A stretch of DNA of 64,000 bases from Pseudomonas paraversuta (GCF_904063065.1 NZ_CAJFCL010000010.1:97377-161376); one strand, 5' to 3'. Positions 42,935 through 52,376 are shown, counted from the first letter of the stretch. Translations and numbers: made by a program. Notes: generated from the sequence alone by a model not told the origin.

Positions 42935-43828
42935 ATGCACTTCGATCTGGTGGATTTACGGCTGTATCTCAATTGCCTGCAGACCGGCAGCATCACCGCG
43001 GGCGCCGGTCTCAGCCATTTGTCCCTGGCCGCCGCCAGTGCGCGCATCAGGGCGATGGAAGCGGCGCTGGGGGTGGCATTCTTGCAACGCAGCCGGCGGG
43101 GCATCAGCCCGACACCTGCGGGCCAGGCGCTGGCGCAACATGCCCGGCTGCTGCTGCGACAGGTGGAACGCATGAATCACGATCTGGCCGAATACGCCCA
43201 GGGCTTTAAAGGCCAGGTACGGTTGCTGTGCAATACCGCAGCCCTTACCGAATATCTGCCCGAGTTGCTGGCCGATTTTGTACGCCAGCATCCCCATATC
43301 AGCGTCGACCAGCACGAATTGACCAGCCTGCGTATCACCCATGCCCTGCGCCAGGACGCCGCCGATATCGGGATAGTTTCCAATGCAGTCGATACCCGGG
43401 ATCTGCAAACCCGGCCCTTTCGCGATGATCCGCTGGTGCTGGTGCTACCCCAGGAGCATCCGCTCTCCAGTCTGCCGCAGCTCAGGTTCAGCGACACCTT
43501 GAGCCATGACTATGTTGGACTGTCAGCCAGCAGTGCACTGGCCGTGTATCTGGAAGAGCAGGCGCTGCACAGCGGTTGCCGCATGCAGGTGCGCATCCGG
43601 GCCGAGGGCTTTGATGGGGTCTTGCGCATGGTCGCCCGGGGCGCCGGGCTGGGCATAGTGCCCAAGGCCACCATCGAACGCTGGCAGGCACCGCGCACCT
43701 TCAAGGCAGTGCCCCTGAATGAGCCTTGGGCAGACCGCAAACTGCTGCTGTGCGCCCGCTCCTTCGAACAATTACCGGCCTGTGCGCAAACCCTGCTTGG
43801 GGCGCTATCGACCCCGGATAACCGATAA
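42935..43828 (+). CDS. LysR-family transcriptional regulator
   Basis: A 297-residue LysR protein. The HTH segment reads GAGLSHLSLAAASARIRAME, followed by the effector domain. The ATG at 42935 follows GGAGG at 5-bp spacing; a GTG five codons earlier is less likely. It is divergent from the TSUP transporter gene and is its most likely regulator. The inducer is unknown. Confidence 0.9.
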   Translation: MHFDLVDLRLYLNCLQTGSITAGAGLSHLSLAAASARIRAMEAALGVAFLQRSRRGISPTPAGQALAQHARLLLRQVERMNHDLAEYAQGFKGQVRLLCNTAALTEYLPELLADFVRQHPHISVDQHELTSLRITHALRQDAADIGIVSNAVDTRDLQTRPFRDDPLVLVLPQEHPLSSLPQLRFSDTLSHDYVGLSASSALAVYLEEQALHSGCRMQVRIRAEGFDGVLRMVARGAGLGIVPKATIERWQAPRTFKAVPLNEPWADRKLLLCARSFEQLPACAQTLLGALSTPDNR

Positions 43829-43965
43829 GAAACTTCCTAGAGTGCTGTTCGCCTGTATGCCTGAATTTTTACCAAGAGTAATATCCGGGGCTTGCTGACC
43901 CAACGCGGCGCCTGTCGTCCCGTTGATTTCATCATCATTGAGAATAACCACCCACAAGGCACCCG

Positions 43966-45369
43966 ATGGCTGACGCTAACTCCCCCCCGGTCACACTCAA
44001 ACGCGGTTTGAAAAATCGTCATATCCAGCTGATTGCCCTGGGCGGCGCTATCGGTACCGGGCTGTTTCTGGGCTCGGCGGGCGTGCTCAAGTCCGCAGGG
44101 CCGTCGATGATTCTCGGTTATGCGATTGCCGGCTTTATCGCGTTTCTGATCATGCGCCAGCTCGGCGAGATGATCGTCGAAGAACCCGTGGCCGGCTCGT
44201 TCAGCCACTTTGCCCATAAGTACTGGGGCGGCTATGCGGGCTTTCTGTCGGGCTGGAACTATTGGGTGCTGTACGTGCTGGTGGGCATGGCCGAACTGAC
44301 TGCGGTCGGCAAATACATCCAGTTCTGGTGGCCCGAGGTTCCGACCTGGGTCAGTGCCGTGGTGTTCTTTGTGCTGGTCAACCTGATCAATACCCTGAAC
44401 GTGAAAGTCTTCGGCGAGATGGAGTTCTGGTTCGCGATCATCAAGGTGGTGGCGATTGTCGGCATGATAGTGCTGGGTTGCTATCTGCTGATCAGCGGCA
44501 CCGGCGGCTCCCAAGCCTCATTCAGTAACCTGTGGAGCCATGGCGGATTCTTCCCCAATGGCGGCACCGGTTTGCTGATGGCCATGGCCTTTATCATGTT
44601 CTCCTTCGGTGGCCTGGAGCTGGTGGGTATCACCGCCGCCGAAGCCAGCGAACCGAAAAAAGTGATCCCCAAAGCCATCAACCAGGTGGTGTACCGGATT
44701 CTGATTTTCTACGTCGGCGCCCTGACTGTTCTGTTGGCGCTGTACCCCTGGGACCAGTTGCTGGTGACCCTTGGCGCCGGCGGGGATGCATACGGCAGCA
44801 GCCCGTTCGTGCAGATTTTTGCCTTGATCGGCAGCAATACCGCCGCCCAGATCCTCAACTTTGTGGTGCTGACGGCTGCCCTGTCGGTCTATAACAGTGG
44901 CGTTTACTGCAACAGCCGCATGCTCTTCGGTCTGGCCGAACAGGGCGATGCACCCAAGGCGCTGATGAAGCTGACCAAAAATGGTGTGCCATTGCGGGCA
45001 CTGGGGGTGTCGGCGCTGGTGACCTTGCTGTGTGTAGTGGTCAACTACCTGGCGCCGCACAAGGCACTGGAGTTGCTGTTCGCGCTGGTGGTGGCTTCGT
45101 TGATGATCAACTGGGCGCTGATCAGCCTGACCCATATCAAGTTCCGCAAGGCCATGGCGGTACAGGGCGTGAAGCCTTCGTTCAAAGCGTTCTGGTTCCC
45201 GTTCAGCAACATCCTGTGCCTGGTGTTCATGGCCACCATCGTCTCGGTGATCTGGATGATCCCCGATGTGCGTGCGTCGGTGTATGCGATCCCGGTGTGG
45301 CTGCTGATCCTTTACGGGTTCTATCAAGTACGCCTGCGTACGGGCAAAGCATTGGCAAACCCGCGCTGA
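43966..45369 (+). CDS. aroP: Aromatic amino acid permease (AroP type, APC superfamily)
   Basis: A 467-residue APC transporter with about twelve membrane segments. It follows the E. coli AroP pattern closely: LKRGLKNRHIQLIALGGAIG at the N terminus, RQLGEMIVEEPVAGSFSHFA and YNSGVYCNSRMLFGLAEQG. AAGG precedes the ATG. It should import phenylalanine, tyrosine or tryptophan with protons. The exact specificity within the AroP/PheP group is not certain. A strong terminator follows 17 bp after the stop. Confidence 0.9.
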   Translation: MADANSPPVTLKRGLKNRHIQLIALGGAIGTGLFLGSAGVLKSAGPSMILGYAIAGFIAFLIMRQLGEMIVEEPVAGSFSHFAHKYWGGYAGFLSGWNYWVLYVLVGMAELTAVGKYIQFWWPEVPTWVSAVVFFVLVNLINTLNVKVFGEMEFWFAIIKVVAIVGMIVLGCYLLISGTGGSQASFSNLWSHGGFFPNGGTGLLMAMAFIMFSFGGLELVGITAAEASEPKKVIPKAINQVVYRILIFYVGALTVLLALYPWDQLLVTLGAGGDAYGSSPFVQIFALIGSNTAAQILNFVVLTAALSVYNSGVYCNSRMLFGLAEQGDAPKALMKLTKNGVPLRALGVSALVTLLCVVVNYLAPHKALELLFALVVASLMINWALISLTHIKFRKAMAVQGVKPSFKAFWFPFSNILCLVFMATIVSVIWMIPDVRASVYAIPVWLLILYGFYQVRLRTGKALANPR

Positions 45370-45386
45370 TCCTTGCCTGACACAAC

Positions 45387-45421
45387 AAAGCCCCGGTCCT
45401 TGTATCAAGGATCGGGGCTTT
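45387..45421 (+). terminator. Rho-independent terminator of aroP
   Basis: A 16-bp stem with one G-U pair (AAAGCCCCGGTCCTTG at 45387-45402, partner 45406-45421), a 3-nt loop and a following TTTT run on the plus strand. Confidence 0.93.
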
Positions 45422-45534
45422 TTCGTATCCGCAGGCTGCGTATTCGGGTCACTGGGGGTCGGAACCAGACATCTGCCGGAAACTGCCGCCGGTTAGGCTG
45501 GAATCCGTGCCTTGATCCATCTACCGGAGTCCTT

Positions 45535-45879
45535 ATGTCTGCGCCAATTACCGTACTTCGCGACACCCACCCCCTGCCCGTGCTTGATGCCTGCAAATGG
45601 GAAAAGCTCGAAGGCGATCCGCACACCGTGAACCTCAATGCCTACACCAGTGATGATGGCAGCAAAATCATGGGCACCTGGATTTGCACGCCCGGCAAGT
45701 GGTACGTGGAATACGTGAAGTGGGAGTACTGCGATTTCCGCGAGGGCTACTGCATCATCACCCCCGAGGGCAAACAACCGATTCATCTGCGGGCCGGGGA
45801 TATCTTTATCGTGGAGCCGGGGATGAAAGGCACATGGGAAGTGGTTGAAACAGTGCGCAAGTATTTTGTCTTTGCCTGA
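45535..45879 (+). CDS. Small cupin-domain protein (cupin_3/DUF861)
   Basis: A 114-residue single cupin. The C-terminal half carries the family pattern: EYVKWEYCDFREGYCIITPE, then RAGDIFIVEPGMKGTWEV, which is the strand-turn typical of cupin_3 and ureidoglycine-aminohydrolase relatives. GGAG lies close to the ATG at 45535. The classic cupin histidines are largely replaced, so metal binding is not assured. It stands alone between terminators, and its function is unknown. Confidence 0.87.
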   Translation: MSAPITVLRDTHPLPVLDACKWEKLEGDPHTVNLNAYTSDDGSKIMGTWICTPGKWYVEYVKWEYCDFREGYCIITPEGKQPIHLRAGDIFIVEPGMKGTWEVVETVRKYFVFA

Positions 45880-45898
45880 TTGGCACCACGCAAAAAAC

Positions 45899-45925
45899 CG
45901 GGAGTCCGCCCGACGCGGACTCCCG
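45899..45925 (-). terminator. Rho-independent terminator of mmsB
   Basis: An 11-bp perfect stem (CGGGAGTCCGC at 45899-45909, partner 45915-45925) with a 5-nt loop, followed on the minus strand by TTTTTT. It begins 9 bp after the mmsB stop. Confidence 0.93.
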
Positions 45926-45933
45926 TAAATGCC

Positions 45934-46821
45934 CTATTCGGGCTTGCGATAGCTATTGATGATGGCCGAGAAGTCTTTACCGCCCTCTCCGCGCAAACTC
46001 ATTGCCTGGTACAACTGTTGCGCCACTGCGCCCATGACCACGGGCTGATGCGCCTGACGTGCAGCTTCGGTGGCCAGCCCCAGATCCTTGAGCATCAGCT
46101 CGGCACCAAAACCGCCGGTGTAGCCGCGCGAAGCGGGTGCCGTTGGCACAATGCCCGGCCACGGGTTGTAGATTTCGGAACTCCAGCAGCGTCCGGTGGA
46201 ACTGTTGATCACCCCGGCCAGCACTTCGCTGTCGATACCCAATGCCGCGCCCAGAGCCATGGCTTCACTGACCCCGACCATGGAGATACCCAGCAGCAGG
46301 TTGTTGCAGATTTTAGCCACTTGGCCGGTGCCCACATCCCCACAATGGACTATGTTGCGGCCCATTTGCGAAAGGACCGGGTGCAGCGTATCGAACAGGG
46401 CCTGGCTGGCACCGACCATAAAGGTCAGGGTGCCTGCCTGCGCCCCGCCGGTGCCGCCGGACACCGGGGCATCGGCCATTTGCACGCCTTGTTTGGCCGC
46501 CGCGCCCGCTACATCGCGAGCGGTCTGCGGGTCAATGGTGCTGCAATCCACCGCCGGGACACCTTCGCCGATGCCGGCCAGCACCCCGTCTTCACCCAGC
46601 CATACGCTGCGCACATGGGCGGCAGCCGGCAGCATGGTGATCACCAGTTCAGTACCTTTGGCCGCCTCACGGGGCGAAGCGCTGACATGGCCGCCAAGGG
46701 CCGCCAGTTCAGCCAGAATGTCCTTGTTCAGATCAAACAGGTTCAACGAGTGCCCGGCCTTGAGCAGGTTGCGCGCCATCGGTGCGCCCATGTTGCCCAA
46801 GCCGATAAATGCAATATTCAT
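45934..46821 (-). CDS. mmsB: 3-hydroxyisobutyrate dehydrogenase
   Basis: A 295-residue beta-hydroxyacid dehydrogenase. The N-terminal Rossmann motif is IAFIGLGNMGAPMARNLLKA. The substrate motif DAPVSGGTGGAQAGTLTFMV and a catalytic Lys in GQVAKICNNLLL are all present. It oxidises 3-hydroxyisobutyrate to methylmalonate semialdehyde in valine breakdown. The gene starts 11 bp after the mmsA stop, so the two form one operon ending at a strong terminator. Confidence 0.94.
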   Translation of the reverse strand: MNIAFIGLGNMGAPMARNLLKAGHSLNLFDLNKDILAELAALGGHVSASPREAAKGTELVITMLPAAAHVRSVWLGEDGVLAGIGEGVPAVDCSTIDPQTARDVAGAAAKQGVQMADAPVSGGTGGAQAGTLTFMVGASQALFDTLHPVLSQMGRNIVHCGDVGTGQVAKICNNLLLGISMVGVSEAMALGAALGIDSEVLAGVINSSTGRCWSSEIYNPWPGIVPTAPASRGYTGGFGAELMLKDLGLATEAARQAHQPVVMGAVAQQLYQAMSLRGEGGKDFSAIINSYRKPE

Positions 46822-46832
46822 GGTCTGTGCCC

Positions 46833-48347
46833 TCAACGAAGATTGATGGTGGTGTTGACGCCATCATTCACGCTGTCATCGTCGAACCAGCGACTGGTGA
46901 CGGTCTTGGTCTGAGTATAGAACTGCACCACTTGCTTGCCGTACGGCCCCAGATCGCCCAGCTTGGAACCACGGGAACCGGTGAAGCTGAAGAACGGGAC
47001 CGGCACCGGAATCGGGATGTTGATGCCGACCTGGCCCACGTCGATTTCGTTCTGGAATTTACGCGCCGCCGCACCGCTTTGGGTGAACAGGCCGGTGCCA
47101 TTGCCGAACGGGTTGGCGTTGACCAGCGCAATGGCCTGGTCAAGGGTATCGACTTCAATCACCACCAGGACCGGGCCGAAGATTTCCTGGGTGTAGATCT
47201 GCATGTCGGTGGTGACACCCGAGAACAGGGTTGGCCCCACAAAGTTGCCGTGCTCGAAGCCCGGGACCTTGATATCGCGGCCATCCAGCTCCAGTACCGC
47301 GCCTTCCTTGATCCCGCTTTCAATCAGCCCCAGCACGCGCTCTTTCGCACGCTTGGAAATCACCGGGCCGACATCGGTACCCGCCTCGCTGCCGGCATTG
47401 ACCTTGAGCTTTTGTGCCAGCGCCTTGAGGTCCGGCAACCATTGTTTGGCCGCGCCCACCAGCACCACCACCGAGGTGGCCATGCAGCGTTGCCCGGCAG
47501 CACCGAAACCGGCGCCGACCAGAGCATTCAGAGTTTGCTGGCGATTGGCATCGGGCAGTACCACGGCGTGGTTTTTGGCGCCCATCATCGATTGCACGCG
47601 CTTGCCGTGGCGGCCTGCCAGGTCATACACGTGGGTGCCCACGGCGGTTGAACCGACGAACGATACAGCCTTGATATCGGCGTGGGTGCACAGAGCATCC
47701 ACCACGTCCTTGCCGCCATGGACCACGTTAAGCACGCCTGGTGGAACCCCGGCTTCAAGAGCCAGTTCCACCAGCATCAGGGTCGACAGCGGGTCTTGTT
47801 CTGACGGTTTGAGGACGAAGGTGTTGCCGCAGGCGATGGCCATCGGGAACATCCACAGCGGAATCATTGCCGGGAAGTTGAAAGGCGTGATGCCTGCACA
47901 AACGCCGATAGGTTGACGCAAGGTGTAGGTATCCACCCCGCTCGCAACGTTTTCTGCGAACTCACCCATCTGCAGGGTACCGATAGAGCACGCGTGCTCC
48001 ACGACTTCCAGGCCGCGAAAAATATCGCCCTCGGCGTCGGCAATGGTTTTGCCCTGCTCGGCACTGAGCACCGTGGCGATACGCTTGGAGTGTTCACGAA
48101 TCAGCGCCTGCAACTTGAGCATGATGCGCATCCGCGCGCCGATCGGCGTCAGCTTCCAGGTCTGGAAGGCGCGTTGCGCTGCGGCGATAGCGGCGTTGAC
48201 TTCATCGGGGGTAGCGAAAGGGACTTTGGCCAGTACTTGCTGAGTCGCCGGGTTGACGATGTCGTGCCACTCGGTGGTCTGGGACTCGACCCACTCGCCA
48301 TCGATCAGCAGTCGGGCATTTTGGTACGGGGTAGTAGAAACGTTCAT
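46833..48347 (-). CDS. mmsA: Methylmalonate-semialdehyde dehydrogenase (acylating)
   Basis: A 504-residue aldehyde dehydrogenase. The catalytic Cys288 is in GQRCMAT, and the MmsA-type signatures TPFNFPAMIPLWMFPMAIAC and the final FSFTGSRGSKLGD identify the acylating branch. It converts methylmalonate semialdehyde to propionyl-CoA with CoA and NAD+ in valine (and related) catabolism. GGAG precedes the ATG. A family A REP hairpin lies about 40 bp upstream of its start, an unusual position. Confidence 0.95.
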   Translation of the reverse strand: MNVSTTPYQNARLLIDGEWVESQTTEWHDIVNPATQQVLAKVPFATPDEVNAAIAAAQRAFQTWKLTPIGARMRIMLKLQALIREHSKRIATVLSAEQGKTIADAEGDIFRGLEVVEHACSIGTLQMGEFAENVASGVDTYTLRQPIGVCAGITPFNFPAMIPLWMFPMAIACGNTFVLKPSEQDPLSTLMLVELALEAGVPPGVLNVVHGGKDVVDALCTHADIKAVSFVGSTAVGTHVYDLAGRHGKRVQSMMGAKNHAVVLPDANRQQTLNALVGAGFGAAGQRCMATSVVVLVGAAKQWLPDLKALAQKLKVNAGSEAGTDVGPVISKRAKERVLGLIESGIKEGAVLELDGRDIKVPGFEHGNFVGPTLFSGVTTDMQIYTQEIFGPVLVVIEVDTLDQAIALVNANPFGNGTGLFTQSGAAARKFQNEIDVGQVGINIPIPVPVPFFSFTGSRGSKLGDLGPYGKQVVQFYTQTKTVTSRWFDDDSVNDGVNTTINLR

Positions 48348-48386
48348 GGAAGTCTCCGAAATTATTGTTATGTCCGGTCACGCCAA

Positions 48387-48430
48387 TCTGTAGGAGCGAG
48401 CTTGCTCGCAAGCAAGCTCGCTTCTACAGA
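48387..48430. repeat. REP hairpin, family A, in a promoter region
   Basis: A 20-bp stem with one G-U pair (48387-48406 and 48411-48430, core GTAGGAGCGAGCTTGCT) and a 4-nt loop. It lies between the divergent mmsA and LysR genes, nearer mmsA. Confidence 0.88.
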
Positions 48431-48486
48431 TTAAGTCGTGCACCGGTGCGCCCGGATTGGTCGCAGGACTGTTTTTGGAGTATAGG

Positions 48487-48513
48487 TGTGCGTTCTTCTA
48501 ATAAGAACGCACA
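48487..48513. promoter_or_regulatory. Perfect palindrome, candidate LysR operator
   Basis: Arms of 11 bp, TGTGCGTTCTT (48487-48497) and AAGAACGCACA (48503-48513), flank a 5-bp spacer, CTAAT. It contains a T-N11-A pattern of the kind LysR proteins bind. It ends 16 bp before the LysR ATG, so it could serve autoregulation as well as mmsA control. The palindrome is clear; the binding protein is inferred. Confidence 0.7.
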
Positions 48514-48529
48514 TAAAAGCCGGTCTAAC

Positions 48530-49477
48530 ATGCAAAAAAACATCACATCGTTAAGCGCACTGAACTGGGACGACCTGAAGTTTTTTCTCGAGGTGGCCCG
48601 CACCCGCAAGGCCAGCAGCGCCGCCAAGCGCCTGGCGGTGGACTACACCACCGTGTCACGGCGTATCAGTTCGCTGGAAGCCGCGCTGGGTACCTTGCTG
48701 TTCGAAAAATCCCGTACCAATGGCTTCACCCTGACCCCTGAAGGCCAGCGTCTGCTGGGGTATGCCGAGTCAATCGAGAGCACGCTGCACATGGCCTGCG
48801 AGCAGGTTTCGGGCTCGGGCGTGGCGCTGTCGGGGCATGTGCGAATGGGCTGCACCGAGGGCTTCGGAAGTTTTTTTATCACCCCGCAGTTGAGCCACTT
48901 CGTGGATGCCTACCCGGCCATTTCCGTGGACATCTTGCCGTTACCGCACTTCATCAGCCTGTCCAAGCGCGAAGCCGACATCGTGATTGCCCTGGAGCGT
49001 CCGGAACACGGGCCGTATGTGTGCTGCAAGCTGTGTGACTACCAGTTGCAGTTATTTGCTACCCAGGAATACCTGGACCAGCACCCGCCGATTCGCCGGG
49101 CGGCCGACCTGGTGGATCACCCGTTTATCAGTTATGTCGACGATCTGGCGTTCAGTTCCGAGTTGCTGTACCTGGCCAATGTGCTGCCCGGCGCCAGCGC
49201 CAACCTGCGCAGCACCAGCGTGATCGCGCAGTTCGTGGCGGCGCAGCAGGGCCGCTCGTTGGCAATCCTGCCGTGCTTTCTGGCGGCACAGGACCCGCGT
49301 TTGCTGCCGGTACTGCCGGACGAGATCAACCTCACACGCCAGTTCTGGATGTACTGCCGGGAGGATTTGAGGAAGCTCAAGCGGATCACCCTGTTGTGGG
49401 ATTACATCCGCGAAGTGACGGAGCTGAATGCACCGTTGTTGCTGGGGGAAAGTCGCGAGATGCGCTTCGCCGATTAA
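48530..49477 (+). CDS. LysR-family regulator divergent from mmsAB
   Basis: A 315-residue LysR protein with the HTH RKASSAAKRLAVDYTTVSRR at about residues 22-41. It opens with LNWDDLKFFLEVARTRK, a form typical of LysR proteins that control aldehyde dehydrogenases. I chose the ATG at 48530; the in-frame upstream stretch covers REP and palindrome DNA. There is no clear Shine-Dalgarno sequence. It is divergent from mmsA and probably activates it. P. aeruginosa uses an AraC-type MmsR instead, so the control differs here. Confidence 0.88.
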   Translation: MQKNITSLSALNWDDLKFFLEVARTRKASSAAKRLAVDYTTVSRRISSLEAALGTLLFEKSRTNGFTLTPEGQRLLGYAESIESTLHMACEQVSGSGVALSGHVRMGCTEGFGSFFITPQLSHFVDAYPAISVDILPLPHFISLSKREADIVIALERPEHGPYVCCKLCDYQLQLFATQEYLDQHPPIRRAADLVDHPFISYVDDLAFSSELLYLANVLPGASANLRSTSVIAQFVAAQQGRSLAILPCFLAAQDPRLLPVLPDEINLTRQFWMYCREDLRKLKRITLLWDYIREVTELNAPLLLGESREMRFAD

Positions 49478-49687
49478 CAGTCCTTAACGCGCAGCCGACA
49501 CAGGAGAGCCGCACCTGCGTACTGCGCTGCGCGCCGCCGGCCTTAAGAAATTTAGGACAAATCCCATAGGCGCCAATTTTCACCACTCTTACTCTGCGGC
49601 TCCGGGCTCCGACTGTCAGCCCCCGACCTCCGATTAGCCGAGGTGCCATGGCTTCCATGCCCTCATCCATCAAGAGTGTTCCCTCCC

Positions 49688-50437
49688 ATGTGCATTTCCT
49701 GCGAACCGTCACCTGCACCCACCATCAATCATCGCCGTAATTTCCTCCGCCTGGCGGGGGGCGCTGCCGGCGCTTTGATGCTGGCCGGCGCGCTGCCCGC
49801 GCAACTGGCCCAAGCCGCCAGCGAAGGCCCGGTCCCCAAACCGCAAAACCGGCTTGACCCGCAACAGGCTTTGACGCGGTTGATGGCAGGCAATGCCCGT
49901 TACGCCCAGGGCGTGACCCGGCGCCATGACTTCCTGACCGAGCGTGAGGCCCTGGTCAACGGGCAAAACCCCTATGCCGCCGTGCTGGGTTGCGCCGACT
50001 CGAGAATCGCCCCGGAGTATGCATTCGATACCGCGCGCGGCGACCTGTTTGCGGTGCGGGTGGCGGGTAATTTCGTGACGTCCGACGGCCTGGCAAGCCT
50101 GGAATATGCCGTGGCCGTACTGGAAACACCTTTGATCATGGTGCTCGGCCACGACAGTTGTGGTGCGGTCTCGGCCGGGGTCAAGGCGCAGAAAGACGGC
50201 GCGAAGTTTCCCGGGCAGATTCAGGGGCTGGCGGATGCGATCAAGCCCTCGGTGGCCAAGGTGTTAACCCGGCCCGGAAACCTGCTGGACAACGCCATTG
50301 CGCAAAACGTCAAAGACACAGTGGCCCGCCTCAAAAGTGAATCAAGCCTGTTGTCGGATGCGCTGGCCAAGGGAAAGCTGAACATCGTGGGTGGCATCTA
50401 TAAACTCGACAGTGGCAAAGTCGAGTTGATCGCCTAG
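49688..50437 (+). CDS. Exported beta-class carbonic anhydrase with Tat signal
   Basis: A 249-residue protein. The twin-arginine motif HRRNFLRLAGG and a following hydrophobic segment ending AQAAS form a Tat signal, so the folded zinc enzyme is exported. The beta-carbonic anhydrase zinc ligands are visible: Cys102 and Asp104 of GCADSR, and His155 and Cys158 of GHDSCG. It interconverts CO2 and bicarbonate in the periplasm. The start at 49688 is preferred over a GTG at 49643, but the ribosome-binding site is weak. It stands as a single gene upstream of the GH5 gene. Confidence 0.92.
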   Translation: MCISCEPSPAPTINHRRNFLRLAGGAAGALMLAGALPAQLAQAASEGPVPKPQNRLDPQQALTRLMAGNARYAQGVTRRHDFLTEREALVNGQNPYAAVLGCADSRIAPEYAFDTARGDLFAVRVAGNFVTSDGLASLEYAVAVLETPLIMVLGHDSCGAVSAGVKAQKDGAKFPGQIQGLADAIKPSVAKVLTRPGNLLDNAIAQNVKDTVARLKSESSLLSDALAKGKLNIVGGIYKLDSGKVELIA

Positions 50438-50583
50438 AACCCTGAACATGTTCCCGGGCTGCAGCCTTTGCGTGCTTTATGCAGGGGACTGGCGCCCGGG
50501 ACATGCATCCCGCTGTTAAAAGCCCTGCTTGCTGCTGATGAACAATCCGCTTCCCGTCCCTCAGCATCCGAGGAAAAACCGCC

Positions 50584-51774
50584 ATGAATCTCAGGACGAT
50601 GCCCGCCCTTTTGTTACTGGGTGTACTGTCTGGCGCAGCTGGCGCCGCGGACATGATTGCCTTCTGGGACAAGCCTGAGCGTGGAGGAAACAGTTTCAAT
50701 CGACTGCCTCCCGATCAAGCCTATTTCGATGCTCTGCAGGACTATGGCGCGAGCTGGGTGCGCCTGTCCTATGACAAGTGGCAGCCGGCAGAACGGGACT
50801 ACCTGATTGGCAATGCAGACCAGTACCAGGGACTGGTTGCCAAGGATCTGCAACAGCTGAAAACCACCCTGGACCGGGCACATGCCGCAGGGCTCAAAGT
50901 GGTGATCACGCCCCTTTCGCTGCCGGGTATGCGCTGGGCGCAAAACAATGGCGACCGCTTCGATGACCGCTTGTGGCAAGACAAGCGATTCTGGACCCAA
51001 AGTGCTGCCTTTTGGCGTGATCTCGCCGCAGTGCTCAAAGAGCACCCCGCGGTTGCCGCTTACAACTTGATCAACGAGCCGGCACCGGAAAAACAGGCGG
51101 GGCTGGCCGAGCACGCCGATGCTGCAAAGATGCGGGACTGGTACGAAAAACAGGTCGGCAGCGCACGGGATTTACCCGGGTTTTACCAAACCCTCATTAG
51201 CGCCATCCGCGAAGTTGATTCACTCACACCGATCATGGTGGACGCCGGCTGGTACGGTGCGGCCGATGCATTCTCATACTGGCCAGCCCCGTTGGCCGAC
51301 AGCCGCGTGCTGTACAGCTTTCACATGTACGAGCCCTATGCGGCAACCAGTGCCCCCAATTTGCAACGGGCCAGACCCTATACCTACCCGGGCCTGGTGC
51401 CATTTGCTGCGGGCATGCAGAAGTGGGACCCGAACCGGGTTCGCAGCTATCTTCAGCAGCCACTCGACTGGGCCGCACAACACGCCATACCGGCCAACCG
51501 GATGGTCGCGGGTGAGTTCGGATGCATGCGTAAACTGCCCGGTTGTCAGCAGTATCTGGAGGATGTGCTCAGCGCACTGGAAGCAGCCAGGGTGCACTGG
51601 GCATTTTACAGCTTTCGCGAGGACAGCTGGGACGGTATGGATTACGAGCTGGGAAACGCCAACGTTCCCTGGGCTTACTGGAAAGCGGCTGAGGACGGGC
51701 AGCCGGACCCGGTCAAACGATCTGCCACAGCTGAATTCGAACCCATCAGCAAGCGGCTGAAGAAGAGTGAATAA
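50584..51774 (+). CDS. Secreted glycoside hydrolase family 5 enzyme
   Basis: A 396-residue exported glycosidase. The Sec signal peptide spans about residues 1-21 (ending GAAGA). The acid/base Glu165 is in LINEP and the nucleophile Glu311 in VAGEFG, both standard for GH5 cellulase-like enzymes. It may cleave a beta-1,4-glucan or another exopolysaccharide; no carbohydrate-binding module is visible. Its neighbour is the c-di-GMP operon yfiRNB, which controls exopolysaccharide in P. aeruginosa. That functional link is speculative. Confidence 0.9.
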   Translation: MNLRTMPALLLLGVLSGAAGAADMIAFWDKPERGGNSFNRLPPDQAYFDALQDYGASWVRLSYDKWQPAERDYLIGNADQYQGLVAKDLQQLKTTLDRAHAAGLKVVITPLSLPGMRWAQNNGDRFDDRLWQDKRFWTQSAAFWRDLAAVLKEHPAVAAYNLINEPAPEKQAGLAEHADAAKMRDWYEKQVGSARDLPGFYQTLISAIREVDSLTPIMVDAGWYGAADAFSYWPAPLADSRVLYSFHMYEPYAATSAPNLQRARPYTYPGLVPFAAGMQKWDPNRVRSYLQQPLDWAAQHAIPANRMVAGEFGCMRKLPGCQQYLEDVLSALEAARVHWAFYSFREDSWDGMDYELGNANVPWAYWKAAEDGQPDPVKRSATAEFEPISKRLKKSE

Positions 51775-51851
51775 AAGCCCCGCCCCCTCCTGACACTCGC
51801 ACACTGATCTGATAGCGATGCCAGCAGAGGCCGTAGCCATAACGCGGGCCT

Positions 51852-52355
51852 TTATTCGGCAATCACCACAATCGCCACCCGCCGATTTTCGGTACGTCCG
51901 GAGCGGGTGCTGTTGGACGCTACCGGCACCCGGCTACCCAGCCCGCGGACCTCAACATTTTCAGGCTGCATGCCGACTTTGGTCAGCACTTTGACCACGC
52001 TGTTGGCACGCCGTACGGACAGCTGCTCGTTGTAAGCGTTGCTACCGGACGAGTCGGTATGGCCGTCAACCCGTACGCGCTGGATGTCGGCGGCGAGCAA
52101 TGCTTTACCGATGCGTTCCACGATTTCCTGGCTCTGGGGGTTGAGCACTTCCAGGTCGCTGCCGAACAGCACTTTGCCTGACAAGCCAAATGCCCAGCCT
52201 TCATCGGTCAGTTCAAACCCCTGTTGCTTGAGCACGGCAATCTGCGCCGGCGTCAGCCCTTTGGGCGGGGCGGTCTGACAGCCGGTCAATGACAACATGG
52301 CCAACAACAAGACAGCACTAAAAAATTGCAGGTAACGCTGGGTCAATACACGCAT
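51852..52355 (-). CDS. yfiB: Outer-membrane lipoprotein YfiB (OmpA domain)
   Basis: A 167-residue lipoprotein. The lipobox LTGC places the lipidated Cys at residue 26. The C-terminal OmpA-like peptidoglycan-binding domain has DGHTDSSGSNAYNEQLSVRR. In P. aeruginosa, YfiB sequesters YfiR at the outer membrane and so releases the diguanylate cyclase YfiN. It follows yfiN by 21 bp and is the last gene of yfiRNB. Confidence 0.93.
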   Translation of the reverse strand: MRVLTQRYLQFFSAVLLLAMLSLTGCQTAPPKGLTPAQIAVLKQQGFELTDEGWAFGLSGKVLFGSDLEVLNPQSQEIVERIGKALLAADIQRVRVDGHTDSSGSNAYNEQLSVRRANSVVKVLTKVGMQPENVEVRGLGSRVPVASNSTRSGRTENRRVAIVVIAE

Positions 52356-52376
52356 GGGGGGACAAGCTCCTGATTA

